Positions 11,944 through 23,009 of a DNA stretch of 64,000 nt are shown here, piece by piece. This DNA comes from Lycium barbarum (Eukaryota; Streptophyta; Magnoliopsida; Solanales; Solanaceae). A model generated the notes under the pieces. That model searched no databases, was not told the origin of the DNA, and saw only the letters and a program-made list of their open reading frames with translations. Positions within the stretch are counted from its first letter, which is position 1. Each line of letters opens with the position of its first letter. The stretch lies in assembly GCF_019175385.1 (NCBI RefSeq), contig NC_083337.1:168033713-168097712 (forward strand), in the 5' to 3' direction. The position numbers were made by a program, and so were the translations under genes.

Positions 11944-14900
11944 ATGGCTAGTGTTTCAATAACATGTTCTTTACCACTTCAACGACCATCTGCTTCATCA
12001 CAATCACAGTCCCGCAAATTGGTTGATACAGTTATTGCAACTCCAGTTCACTATAACAGTAGCAGTAGCTTAAAACCCATTGTTGTTAACGGGGACCCAC
12101 CCACTTTCGTTTCTGCTCCAGGTCGCAGAATCGTAGCAGGTATTGCTTTCATGTTTCAAACTTCTTTTTTTTTTTCTCTGTCCGATTAAATCAGTGAATA
12201 TAGAGTTTCTCTATACTCACTAATTGCTCATCACCATGCTCACTAATTTCTCATCACCACGAGTTGTCGAGATAATATAATTCATGTATTTTTAGAAAAG
12301 TTTGGTGTATATAAAGATAGTTCCAATCGGCAGTTGTGGGTTTGTCACCCGTATTGGCCATGTAGATCAGCCTTTGATCATTTTTTTCTCAAGTTGTCTT
12401 TTTTTTTTTCTTTCTTCTTTTTGTTGATAACATTTTTTACCTTGGTCAACTCGAGGGCAGCTCGACTATTTCAGGTACCTGCTAACTTCCAGTAGCATAG
12501 GTACCGGATATCTCTGTCTACATAGGCAGATTGAAGGAAATCACCTACTCCCTCCGGCTCATTTTAAGTGTTTTAGTTTGATTAGATATAAAGTTTAAGG
12601 AATAAAAGAAATACTTTTGAATCTTGTGGTCCTAAATTAAATATGTGTGTAATGTACTAAAATGTCCTTCAAATCTTGTGGTTTTAAACTTGCCACGTAA
12701 GATGTTTGAATTGTCAATTTACTAAATATAGAAAGAGACACTCTTTTTGGGACAGACTAAAAAGAAAAGTAAGACGCTTAAATTGGGACGGAGAGAGTAG
12801 CATTTTTGGTTTTACTGAGATTTCTTTGGTCTCGTTATGCTACATCATTGGGTGCTGGACTGCAAGATTACTTTTTTAGTTATAATATAAGCAGGATTAT
12901 ATCCATCACGTGCCCACAAAGTATTTTGAAGGTTCATAAATTTTAGAGTTGATCAAAAACAAACCTCAACTATCGCTTCTTCGCGAGTTTCACGCCCCAA
13001 CTATCAGTTGTTCCTTTTTCCTACGTGAACTATCACCATATACTGATAGTTGAGGTGTCTTTTAATAAATCGATGGTGATTGTTCTGATACGAAAAGGGA
13101 ACAGGTGATAGTTGGGGTCTGAAACTTACGAAAAAGTGGTAGTTCCAGTGTGTGTTTTAGCATTATCTCTTATAGCAATTTCTTGAGGTATAATTTCTAG
13201 ATAGGTGAAATTGGTTTGTCAAAAGTTGGATTTTGGAGCATGAGTTAGTGATTCTTATCAAATGCCACTGAGTTTTACTAGTAGAAATTGAATGGTTGAT
13301 ACAGCTCGGTATCGAACTGGTCAACCTTAGTGTTGATTGGGTGTACTGCCAGAGGCTACTCAGGTTATGTTTGGAGTGCTCTTCTCCCTAACCTTTTTCT
13401 TTTATTGATTGTTCCAATTTTTGTTTTAGTTGGAGATTTGCATGGGGATCTTGATAAGGCAAGATGTGCACTTGAGACGGCTGGTGTTCTGAGTTCTGAT
13501 GATCAAGGTTTGTGGATTGGTGGTGAGACGGTAAGCTTTTAAATTTGCAATCACATTTCTAGCTTCAAGGGTATTAATGACATTCTACTGTAATTGAGAT
13601 TTATTAACACATCTATTAGCTTATAAAAATATAACATGGTCCTTTTTACCAGGTGTTGGTTCAGCTCGGAGATATACTTGATCGAGGTGAAGATGAACTT
13701 GCAATTTTATCTTTGTTGAAGTCACTAGATATCCAGGCAAAAGCCCATGGTGGTGCAGTTTTCCAGGTCTGTGTGTATTCAGCCATATTCTGCAAGTATC
13801 TTGGCAATATGCTGACTGCTAATCTGTCTATCTTTATTGTTTAAGCTGGGTAATTGTAGCTTTTATGCTGTTCCATTTAGTGACTATTTTGGGTACGTGA
13901 AGATTGTTTGCTTTCAACCTTATCTGTGTGCTTCATGTCATGAATGTTTATTATAGGTCAATGGAAATCATGAAACTATGAATGTCGAAGGAGACTTCAG
14001 ATACGTTGATAATGGGGCACTAGACGAATGTATAGACTTTCTGGAATACTTGGAAGAATGTGAACACGACTGGGAAGAAGCTTTTGTCAGTTGGTGTGCT
14101 GTTTCTGGCAGATGGAAACAGGATCGGCAGGTGTCTCAAAATTATTGGGCTCCTTGGAATTTGGTGAAGGTGTGTTCTTTTCCAGTCTAAGTCTTCATTT
14201 CATTTCTGATAGAAGGTTTCAAAGTTACTTACATTTGAGTGGCTGGACAAACTGATATATTGGCATAAATAGCATTTTAGTGTTGAATAATCAAAATAAT
14301 CAAAAGAAAAAAGAAGCATCTTATTACATGTAAACAGAAACTGCTTCCTTGTTACTGTAAAGTAAAAGACTTAACCATTTACACAAGTATTGAGATTAGC
14401 TAGCCGTCAAAGTGATTACAATTTTTAAGCATATTAAGATTCCACTCTAAGTAACATTAGTTGTTTTTTCCATGTGGTTTGGTGCTTGATATTTTCTATG
14501 CTTATTAAGTCGTCCAAATATTAGGACAGCGGCAAAAGGGTGTAATTGCAAGATCAATCCTCACGAGACCTGGGGGTCCATTGGCATGTGAGTTGGCACA
14601 GCATGGTGTTGTTCTTAAGGTTGATGATTGGCTCTTCTGCCATGGTGGCCTTCTTCCTCATCATGGTAATTAGCTAATTAGCTGTCCAGTATTCTGGTTT
14701 ATTAGGATACATGTAAAAAGATTTTCTTATATGATTGTTAATGCTACTGCAGTTGCCTATGGCTTAGAGAGACTGAATAGTGAAGTTTCGCAATGGATGA
14801 AAGGTCCAAGCGAAGCAGACGATTCTCCACAGATGCCTTTCATAGCCACTAGGGGCTATGACAGTATTGTGTGGAACCGTTTGTACTCCAGAGATGGCCC

Positions 14901-15771
14901 AGAGCTGGAAGACTACCAGCTCGAACAGGTTATATGACATTTCTTAGTCAGTTCTTTTCAAAGTTGTACTTTCACTATTTTCAGTTATGTTTAATTTCTT
15001 ATCTTATTGTAACATGGTTATATCAAAGGAATGCTAATTTGCAACTTAATGCTTTATTTTATCAGATACAATCTCTTCTTGAAGAGACGCTACAAAGTGT
15101 GGGTGCCAAAGCAATGGTTGTAGGACATACTCCTCAACCTATGGGAGTGAATTGGTAAAGGATCTTGATATGATTTGTTATTTTTTCAAAAGCAATACTA
15201 AGATGGACTTATATAGTTACTACAACTGATAGTTATTACTCGTATATGATTAGTTCTGGTTTTCCTGCAGTAAATACAACTGTAACATATGGCGCATTGA
15301 TGTAGGAATGTCTAGGGGAGTACTTGACTCGAGTCCTGAGGTGATTTCCTTTCTGGCCCATATTATAATTCCAATATTATATGATTAAAAATGAGAAGAT
15401 AAAACAACTCACATTCACTGTATGTTGCTCAGACTATCTAAAAACATTGCCGAACCCATGCCGGATCCTTCAAAAATGCGCTATTTTTGGAGGATCTGAC
15501 AGGCACCAGGTGGCATTTTTGAAGGGTTCAAGCAACATAGCTTTCTCTACTATAGCTGCTGTTAAGAGACTACTGTTTTCTAAATTTATTTTTAACTTGT
15601 AGTCATGTTTGCTAGCTTGCTTGTACGGCACCTTATACAGATGGATGTGCAACGCTTGGAAATCTTACACTTGTCTTCTGTCAGGTCCTAGAAATAAGAG
15701 ATAATAAAGCTAAGGCCCTAAGGAGCACTAGAGATTGGTCCAGTGAACTTCAGGTTGCTGATTACACGTAG
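11944..15771 (+). CDS. SLP1: Shewanella-like protein phosphatase, plastid type (SLP1)
   Basis: Calcineurin-like metallophosphatase that removes phosphate from protein substrates, predicted to act in the chloroplast. Nine exons: 11944-12139, 13430-13530, 13653-13766, 13957-14169, 14530-14665, 14753-14928, 15066-15154, 15271-15340 and 15685-15771 (393 residues). The first 60 residues are rich in Ser/Thr and basic residues, like a transit peptide. Metal-site motifs follow in order: VGDLHGD, LGDILDRG, NGNHE, FCHGG and VVGHT. In exon 5 the acceptor must be at 14529/14530, because the earlier AG would give an immediate stop. A donor at 15790 and an acceptor at 16382 suggest an extra 3'-UTR exon to about 16620 (inference). 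Intron 1 holds two MITEs and intron 8 another. No damage is seen. Confidence 0.93.
12548..12797. mobile_element. Stowaway-type MITE in SLP1 intron 1
   Basis: The left end CTCCCTCCGGCTCATTTTAAG and the right end CTTAAATTGGGACGGAGAGAG are inverted copies. TA dinucleotides flank both ends (12546-12547 and 12798-12799), the Tc1/mariner-type duplication. The length is about 250 bp with no coding capacity. A 5'-truncated relative lies at about 20289-20497. Confidence 0.88.
12951..13163. mobile_element. Foldback MITE in SLP1 intron 1
   Basis: CCTCAACTATCGCTTCTTCGC on the left is mirrored on the right by CGAAAAAGTGGTAGTTCCAG. An inner pair CCCCAACTATC / GATAGTTGGGG is also present. The arrangement is that of a common plant foldback family with AACTATC repeats. 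The exact ends and the target duplication are unclear. Confidence 0.6.
15421..15539. mobile_element. TATGTTGCTC foldback MITE in SLP1 intron 8
   Basis: Palindromic element from TATGTTGCTCAGACT to AGCAACATA, with a central inverted GGATCCTTCAAAAATG / TTTTTGGAGGATC. It belongs to the same family as the copy at 54266-54386 and is a familiar Solanaceae MITE. No clean target duplication remains. Confidence 0.8.
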
Positions 15772-17070
15772 ATATCGTGGAAACCCCAAGGTATGCTGAG
15801 AACAACAAAATTTTGCATTTTGTTTGATGTTTCGCTTTATATCATGACAATTGACAAGGGATGATTTTAAATCTGGTGGCAGCACCAAACCTGCTCCCCT
15901 CCTTGCAAATATAAAACCAAAACATGTCCTCACTCACCTTTTCTTTCTTTTTCATTTTCCTTTGGTATTTCATGATTTTGAGTGGTTAAACCTATTTGCA
16001 TAGACTTCTGCTGGAATAGTGGAACATTTAGAAGTTCAGAGGAATTCTTGATTTTCATCTCAGTGAATGAACTTGTTTGCGTCCTTGTTGGAATGTCCCC
16101 AAACTCAAAAAGAATTATTACTATAATTCATCTTTTTCCTTTTCGAGGTCATTTGTCTGGCAAGTGTTTGTCCAGACGACAGAGAAAGAAACATACACAT
16201 GTAGAAATTATGTGTTGAATTCTCTTTTCGCAACCCCAAAACATTTTTCTGAGCACTTATAACTGTTCAGTAGAGCATACAATATAAATTGTTAGCATGC
16301 TCTACACACCTGCAAATTTCCTTCATTTTAGGATCAATTTTGTAATTCCTGATATATCTTCTCATCTTATTTGTGTCTACAGGCTTTTGACTCTTTCGGA
16401 TTTTCATGGCTCAATGCCTGTTTTGTCGAGTGAGGATAAGACAATATGGGGTTTTTGTCTCCTTACAAATGGCCATGTGAATTGGTGAATGAGTGATTTC
16501 AACCATTCCAGGGATCTGTGGATTGAATTCTGGCTCCTTGTTTTCTGTTTGTATAAATTGTGTATAGTGGTCCCTTGTAATTTATATAGTAGTCAGAAAT
16601 ATCTGGTGTTCATTAGTATATAGCAATTCCAAGGTACTGATAACCTGGTAATTAACAATAAAAATCATTTGTTACATGTACTTTTAGCCAATCAATAAAA
16701 CATTGGATGCTTAATCAGAATTTTCAGAGTAGCTATTTAAATCACATCTTGAATTCAGAGTATAATTTGCTTGGAGGAGGGCTTTAAAGAATATTTTGGT
16801 GTCTAACAGAACGTCTAGTTAGCTAGTTGTCTATAATCAATGGACTTTCATACATGAAACTCCCGCTACTTTCTAGTCTTACATGGTCCTTTTAGTATCT
16901 GTTGTAGTTGCAAATATTTTCAGACAGGTTTTTGTTTCCCAGAACAGACAGGTGTGTTTTACGAAATTCTTCTTTCAAAAAAAAAAATCACAACTTTTTT
17001 TAAATTAGAACTGTCTAAATATCTTAGTCAAAAGAAAAGGATTTGATATAACAAAAGAAATACCTATCTG
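15772..17070. other. SLP1 3' region and intergenic DNA
   Basis: Probably holds a 3'-UTR intron (15790-16382) and terminal exon of SLP1, then AT-rich intergenic sequence. No further coding region is supported. Confidence 0.4.
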
Positions 17071-17120
17071 GAAATGTGAAAAAAATACGATGCACGAAAT
17101 GTGAAAAAAATACGATGCAC
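17071..17120. repeat. 25-bp perfect tandem duplication at the tRNA-Gly 3' end
   Basis: The unit 17071-17095 is repeated exactly at 17096-17120. Each unit carries the pol III terminator (T7 on the minus strand) and the last five bases of the tRNA (GTGCA). Confidence 0.95.
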
Positions 17121-17186
17121 CAGCCGGGAATCGAACCCGGGTCTGTACCGTGGCAGGGTACTATTCTACCACTAGACCACTGGTGC
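17116..17186 (-). tRNA. tRNA-Gly(GCC)
   Basis: The reverse complement starts GCACCAGTGGTCTAGTGGTA and ends CCCGGCTGGTGCA, a 71-base cloverleaf. The acceptor stem GCACCAG pairs with CTGGTGC. The anticodon loop CTGCCAC carries GCC. The T-arm GGGTTCGATTCCC matches the B box and the D-arm TGGTCTAGTGG matches the A box. A T7 stretch on the minus strand just downstream fits pol III termination. No intron. Confidence 0.97.
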
Positions 17187-18070
17187 CTGTTGGTCACATT
17201 GATATATATTTCTAATACTTCCTTTTTTGCAATAATTAAACCACCTTGACGCGGCAGGAATATGGCATAGACTCCCACCTTGTAAATTAAAATCCAAAAG
17301 GTAAACACGTAAAGAAGGGGAACATAAACCGAACCTCCTCAAAACTTAGATGTGAATTGGACGTACCCAATTCTTTACACATTGGATGCCAATGCTTAGT
17401 GATGTGGTGTGTGATCAGTGAGTACTAAAAGTTGGAAAGGAGAACTCTCTTTTACAGTTGTGTAATCAATACGAAATACAAGAAGCATGCAATGGTCCTC
17501 TGGGTATCACCAAGAAAATGCGGACAGCTAACTTGATAGCTAAACTCCCCCTGAAGAGGCAAGCTCTTAAAATGTTAAAGGTTACAGAGCCATAGGGATA
17601 AGGAGAATCATGCAAAGAGCAAGACAGAGTAAAAACAATGCTGATTAACAAACATGGAGGTCCAAGTAACCATTGAAAAGAGAATGATAACAATAACCAA
17701 TTCTCATGTGATGAATTAATATCAAAATTTTCAACACAATTTTCTAATCCAATTCACCCTGTTTCTCCATGATACGAAGAAAAAGAATAAAGAACAAGGA
17801 CTCAATCTCATAACTTATTCAAACTTAGCATAAATTATACAGACCCTAAATAAAAATGAAATATCACTGCGTGATTGTAGATGCAAATTAAGGCTACAGA
17901 ACTTTTCTTCGTGTTTCTCCGTCTTCAATCTTCCACAGCAGGTAAAATTTCTGTCTCAACCATAAATTATGGTATGCATACAACAATAGAGAGGATTCTC
18001 CTTCTCATCTTTTTTTTTTTTTTTTGGCATGGAGATAAGCGACAATATTCCCTCTTTCTATATTATATTT
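17187..18070. other. Intergenic between tRNA-Gly and mitoferrin
   Basis: AT-rich DNA without a supported gene. The part nearest 18070 must hold the 3' UTR of the minus-strand mitoferrin gene. Confidence 0.4.
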
Positions 18071-21000
18071 TCAGGTCACACTGCTGTTACTAGTGTTGTG
18101 CTCTTGGAAGAAGGCCTTGGCAGCTTCATATGTAGACCAGCAAATTGCAGCAGCAGGAGCATGGAAGAGCATCCTTGGCATCCACCCCCTCATGAGACCT
18201 GTGTATCCATCCTTCTTCACAACTATCCGAAAAACATCCCCAATTGACCCAGATTTAAATCTATCACAGCCACAGATACCCTGCACCAACACGTTAAAGA
18301 TTAGACGAGTAACATAATTTTAAAAAATGCATCACTTTAGATTAAGGACAACCCTACTCTTCATGGAAACTACGCGGAACTCAGCAGTCTAAGAGCACAA
18401 TACAATACAAAATCGGACAAATTCTTTTTCAAATACTTTTTTGATAATGTACACAGAGTGGACTACCTCCTAGATTTTATAGATGCATGTGCACAAACAA
18501 GTTGGTTAAAAGCACCGATTTCTTTAGCAGAGGGGAGAAAAAAATATGGGCCAAAACCGACAGTTTTGTTCACGTGCAATGGATGTTCAAGATAACCTAT
18601 CCAGACAAATCATTTCAGGTGAAACTAAACCACACGATGACTTCCAAAATAATGGAGCAAAAGTCAAAATCACAGTCAATTGGCCTCATAGCAAGTACAG
18701 GTCTCTAGAAAAGAGCAAGTAAAGATCAGATGATACAGTTTTCTTCTATTTCCTCATTGAGTAACACCACATGTGATTTTGTTTACCAAAGCCAGAGCTC
18801 TTTCCCAGAACATCCTTAATATAAGGTTTCAGAGTTTTGAATACTATGTGAAAATAAAAAAGTTCCTGTAAACAGGATAAAATGCATGAGTACCCTCATT
18901 TGACCTAAATGTATGAACAAATGAAACTATTCACTTTTGGCCATAAATACTATTTCAATAATTGCAAATACTAGTTTGTCCATGAGTATTTGCAAATATG
19001 AGTTTCATAATAGCTGGTTGTTTTGCAAGGGCAGCAAGGTGTTGAAGAAGATTGGGAGGTCTATTGGTTGTGTAATTTGGAATATTTGGGGCGAAAGAAC
19101 CCGGAGATATGTTGAAAACAAAGTTGTCTATCAATATGTTAAAGATTAGATGTATGTGTAATTCAAATTCTTGGTGTAATCTAGTTGATATATATGATGA
19201 GGGTAAGTTGATGTTTATGAACTCCCAGCAGGAACAACAATTGTAATCTATGGAAGTTATATTGCCCAGCGCTGAGGCTTTTAGTTTCAACAAATTTTTA
19301 CCTTACCAAATATGAAAAAATTGAATTTCAAGTGAAATATTGAAATACTGGTTTGAAGGTGTATTTCACATGAAATACTGGTTCCACTTATAAATCTTCA
19401 ACTTTCACAAACTCTTTTCCAAGTGAAGTTATTGTCCAAACAAAACTGAAGCAACTTCCATTAACTTTCTTTGAACTTCGACTTCAAATAATCTACTTTT
19501 TTAATTTGTCAAAACACCTAGTTAATGAATTGCTTCTTAATAGTACCAGTTTCAAAAAAAAAAAAAAGAAGAATTGTTTCACTCAGCCATCAAAATAACT
19601 ACTGCTTCAGAATAGACAATGAAGTGTCACAGCCAATAGGGGAAGGTTTGAGAACGAAAATCAACTACTGTGCTTGAGAAACATTGGCATTACTGCACCA
19701 CATTTTATGAATCGGTTCCCTGCATTGAGACTAGGCTTTTAGTTGTAGCTTCCCAAGAACATCATCACTAACTTATGAGACCTATAAATCAACTACCTAT
19801 ATTCTACTTGTGCTAACAGCAGAAACATAACCTTTTTTTTTTAATCTATTCTGAAATGGTAAAACAACTAAACATGAATCAAAAATTAAAGAACATAATC
19901 TAAATTAGGCCATCATTCTCTTCCATCAAATAAAAGCCCTTAACAACTTATTAGGTAACAGGACTAGTAGTATTCACGTCCTTTAAGGCACTGTACACTT
20001 TATGCATGTTAATAAGTTGGAACATAAAGTGTACAAGGCCTTAAAGGAAGTGAATACTACTAGTCCTGTTACCTAATTGAGTATGCACCAATAATTGAAA
20101 AGGCCTTCATTGATATCCAAACTTTTACACAGAATGTTACATGAAAACATGCAGTAGGAAGAGGTTACATATTTTAGCATAACCTTGGGCACAATTTCTA
20201 CTCAGCAGCTGCTCCTGCAGTTGAGCTTGAGTTAAGGTTTATCCAGAGACAGAGTTAGTAGCTTTAGTCTCCCAATATATGTGAAGGTGTTTGATTGGGC
20301 ACAAACTTTAAGAAATAAAGGAAGGGAGACTTTTGAAACTTGTGGTCTAAAATAAGCTATGGATATTTGTGTGGCTATAAATCATCACATTAAGGGTAAA
20401 GTGGGTATTTTAAAGTTAAATTGTTACTAAATATAGAAATGTATTATTCTTTTTGGGACAAAAAAGGAAAGAGAGTCACATAAATTGGGACGGAGGAAGA
20501 ATTTATCTTAAGAAATTCATTAAATATGTTCAAATTATTTAGTTTAGATCCCATTAACTTGAAAGAACTAGAATCCCGAACCCATAAGCTTTAAATTTTG
20601 GCTCTGCCTCTGGATTTATCCAACTTGCTCCAACCCCGAATAGTCAGGACAAGCCAACCCAAGTAGCTTGGGATATCCAAGAAGCCGTGTAGAAAGTGCA
20701 GATTTCTTGCTTCTCTGCTTTTTTCCAGGCTTTTTTATTGTGCTCTTTAGACTTATGATAGGTTTTTTGTTATCTTTGTATGAGCTGATATTTCCTCCTC
20801 TTTTGTAAATATGCATCTACTTGTTGCCTTTGTGGTTATAAAACACTTACTTCATAAAAAAAAAAAACTTTATCCTCAGAAACCCCAGTACCATGATAAA
20901 AAAAAATTCTGACCTTTTCAGCCTCCTTTTTTAATAGTTACAATTCCAAAGTATAGAGCTTTTAATTCCATACCCATTTACCACTACGAGTTAAGATGTG

Positions 21001-22922
21001 AACCATTAAGGGGTCATTTGATTGTTGTTTAGGAAGTGAATTATTCATGTAAAAAAAAACCATCATAACTAGTACCATCTTTGGTAGCTTTTTAGTTGCT
21101 ATGTATAAAATTCAGTATACCAATCACAGAGTTTGGTTACCAACTTATAATCCTGCATAACCAGGGGAGTCAAATATGGCCAAAAATTGATGGTCTGCCC
21201 GACCAGCTCAAAATCTTATGGGTTGGGCACTAGATATTTCATATTCGGCTGATTTGTAACCCAACCCAACATCACCAATTTTTTAAATGATCTCCTAGTT
21301 AGCCCAGTATTAGCCCATTTTTAGCTTGAGTTCTACTTCAATTTTTCATGTATTCACTTTTCTTGTATCATGTACACACTCCGGATCAAAAAAAGAGTCC
21401 ACTAAGCAAATCAAGAAAGAATTAACCTTGTTTTTCCATATTTGCCCCTATTAAGTGTTATATGATCAAATCTCATGCCTATTTAATTAGGGGTAGATTA
21501 GTCAAATTACCTCTTTTTGTCTGGAGTTAGTATTTGCTTAAGAGGTGTGCAAATGGCTAAGTGGAATCTTTTTTTGATCCGGAGGGAGTATCTTATAACT
21601 TTGGGATGTGTTTGCCTGTTTGGTATGAAGGAAATTAAATTCCACGGAAAATGTTTTCCACACAAAATGATTTCCTAGAAAATGTTTTCCACGCGAAAAT
21701 GTTTTCCTATCAAATGATTTCCACGGAAAATGTTTTCATATAAAACAATTTCCATGGAAAATGTCTTCCTATAAAACAATTTCCATGGTAAATGTTTTCT
21801 AGGGTGGTGGGAGCCTTCAAAAAAATTGGGTCAAGTTGGGTGTGTCATGACCCAACCCATTGTTAGCCCAACTCATTTCGGCCCAAGTAACTTTTGGGCT
21901 AATTAGGCCAAGCCCATTTATTAACTCAGCCTATTTTGACATGCCCAAATTCATCCCGCCCGTCATTTGACACCCATTCGCATAACTAATACATGAATAA
22001 CTAAACCTGCATAACTATAGCATGCATAAGTAATCCCTGCATAACTAATAACCAGCAACCAAACGACCCCTAAATTCCAAGATAACCAGCTCAAATCAGT
22101 ATAACAAAAATAACTCCCACAAAGCCACAGGGCACGACTAAATACCTGGCATTGTAATTGCGTCTTGACGACATCAAGCGGTGTTGTAACTAACGCCGCT
22201 GACGCCCCAGCTGCTGCCCCAGCAGTGGCATGAACTATTAATCTTTCATCACTTGCATTCTCAGGCGAAACGCCCGACAACCCAAGTTTCGCAGCCTCAT
22301 ACGTAGCGAAATGCACCGCTGTATACGGTGCATTCATCAAAACAGTAGTTTTATACGAAGCGAAAAAAGCCTTAAACCCCTCTTCTTTCAAAACCCTTTT
22401 AATACAATCCAATACACCTTTATATGGGCTATCACTCAACTGCAACCGTTGCTTCACCGTATCCATAGGCGTAAAAACCGCATCACTTGCAGTTGTAGCG
22501 AAAACACCCGAAATAGCATGTGCAGCTGAATTATTCGGATTCCCACCCGAAAATTTCTTCTTACAAATCTCATAAACAGAGAAATAAACAGCATGGGCCG
22601 GGCCAGCACCAAGGCCCATTGCTCCAATGCCCCGATAAAGCCCAACAACACCTTCAGATTTCAAAATTCCATTAAGGGCTGTACGTATACTTGCAGATCT
22701 TAATGGACAAGTTCCCAAGGCTTGCATTTGGGTCTTAATTGTATCTACTGGAAACATAGCCATGTGTTCAATTGTACCCGCAATTGACCCGGCAACCATA
22801 AATTGCCAAAAATGGAGACCATCATGGGCCGGGTTAACGGCAACAGTCGGGTGGTAATCGGGTGGTTGTGGAACCGGTAAAAGGTCACGTTGTTGGAATT
22901 TTGGGGATGCATCGGTAGCCAT
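18071..22922 (-). CDS. Mitoferrin-like mitochondrial carrier (MIT type)
   Basis: Member of the mitochondrial carrier family, predicted to import iron across the inner mitochondrial membrane. Exon 1 is 22922-22146 and exon 2 is 18280-18071, with GT-AG borders and a 3865-bp intron. The product has 328 residues. Three carrier repeats are visible, with the signatures FPVDTIKTQMQ, TPMDTVKQRLQ and TPLDVVKTQLQ. Mitoferrin-like blocks include FWQFMVAGSIAGTIEHMAMFPVD, APYTAVHFATYEAAK, and, in exon 2, GWMPRMLFHAPAAAICWSTYE. The intron is loaded with MITEs and foldbacks, but the exons are clean. Arabidopsis MIT1/MIT2 are the relatives I recall. The 5' leader contains a TTCGGG microsatellite. Confidence 0.92.
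19951..20076. repeat. 126-bp near-perfect hairpin in the mitoferrin intron
   Basis: Two 54-bp arms (19951-20004 and 20023-20076) pair with only three mismatches around an 18-base loop. The outer end reads TTAGGTAACAGGACTAG. The adjoining TTA bases allow a Tourist-like MITE, but the size and the pairing also suit a small-RNA precursor. Confidence 0.85.
20289..20497. mobile_element. Truncated Stowaway-type MITE
   Basis: Aligns with the element at 12548-12797 (AAGTTTAAG..., TTTTGAA-CTTGTGGT, TACTAAATATAGAAA, CTTTTTGGGACA). It ends in AAATTGGGACGGAGGA but lacks the opposite end. Confidence 0.65.
21375..21588. mobile_element. Stowaway-like MITE
   Basis: The inverted ends CTCCGGATCAAAAAAAGAGT and ATCTTTTTTTGATCCGGAG are flanked by TA on both sides (21373-21374 and 21589-21590). 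No coding capacity. Confidence 0.82.
21636..21803. repeat. Degenerate tandem array of GGAAAATGTTTTCC units
   Basis: Around nine imperfect copies of a 16-20-bp unit built on GGAAAATGTTTTCCA / AAAATGATTTCC. Low-complexity tandem array without coding potential. Confidence 0.75.
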
Positions 22923-22975
22923 TGAAGAGAAATTGGAGAAAATGGGGAAATTAGGGTTAGGGTTTCAGTTTTCCG

Positions 22976-23003
22976 GTTCGGGTTCGGGTTCGGGTTCGGG
23001 TCA
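22976..23003. repeat. TTCGGG microsatellite in the mitoferrin leader
   Basis: Four successive GGTTCG units lie about 55-80 bases upstream of the mitoferrin ATG (minus strand), so they fall in its presumed 5' UTR. Confidence 0.8.
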
Positions 23004-23009
23004 ATTTGG

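Larger units (their letters stand above)
21005..22075. mobile_element. Composite TIR element with GGGGTCRTTTG ends (mitoferrin intron)
   Basis: The left end AGGGGTCATTTGATTGTTG and the right end CAGCAACCAAACGACCCCT are inverted copies. Between them lie younger inserts: the Stowaway at 21375-21588, a degenerate GGAAAATGTTTTCC array and GGGTTGGGCC-type repeats (21180-21320, 21815-21970). The right end stops about 70 bp from the exon 1 splice donor. The superfamily is uncertain. Confidence 0.5.

Noticed and set aside
17024..17308. Minus-strand open frame of about 94 codons
   Set aside because: It runs through the tRNA-Gly gene and the terminator repeat, so it is chance.
21636..21803. Tandem array considered as a CRISPR-like repeat
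   Set aside because: Units are degenerate with no constant spacers, and this is a plant nuclear sequence.
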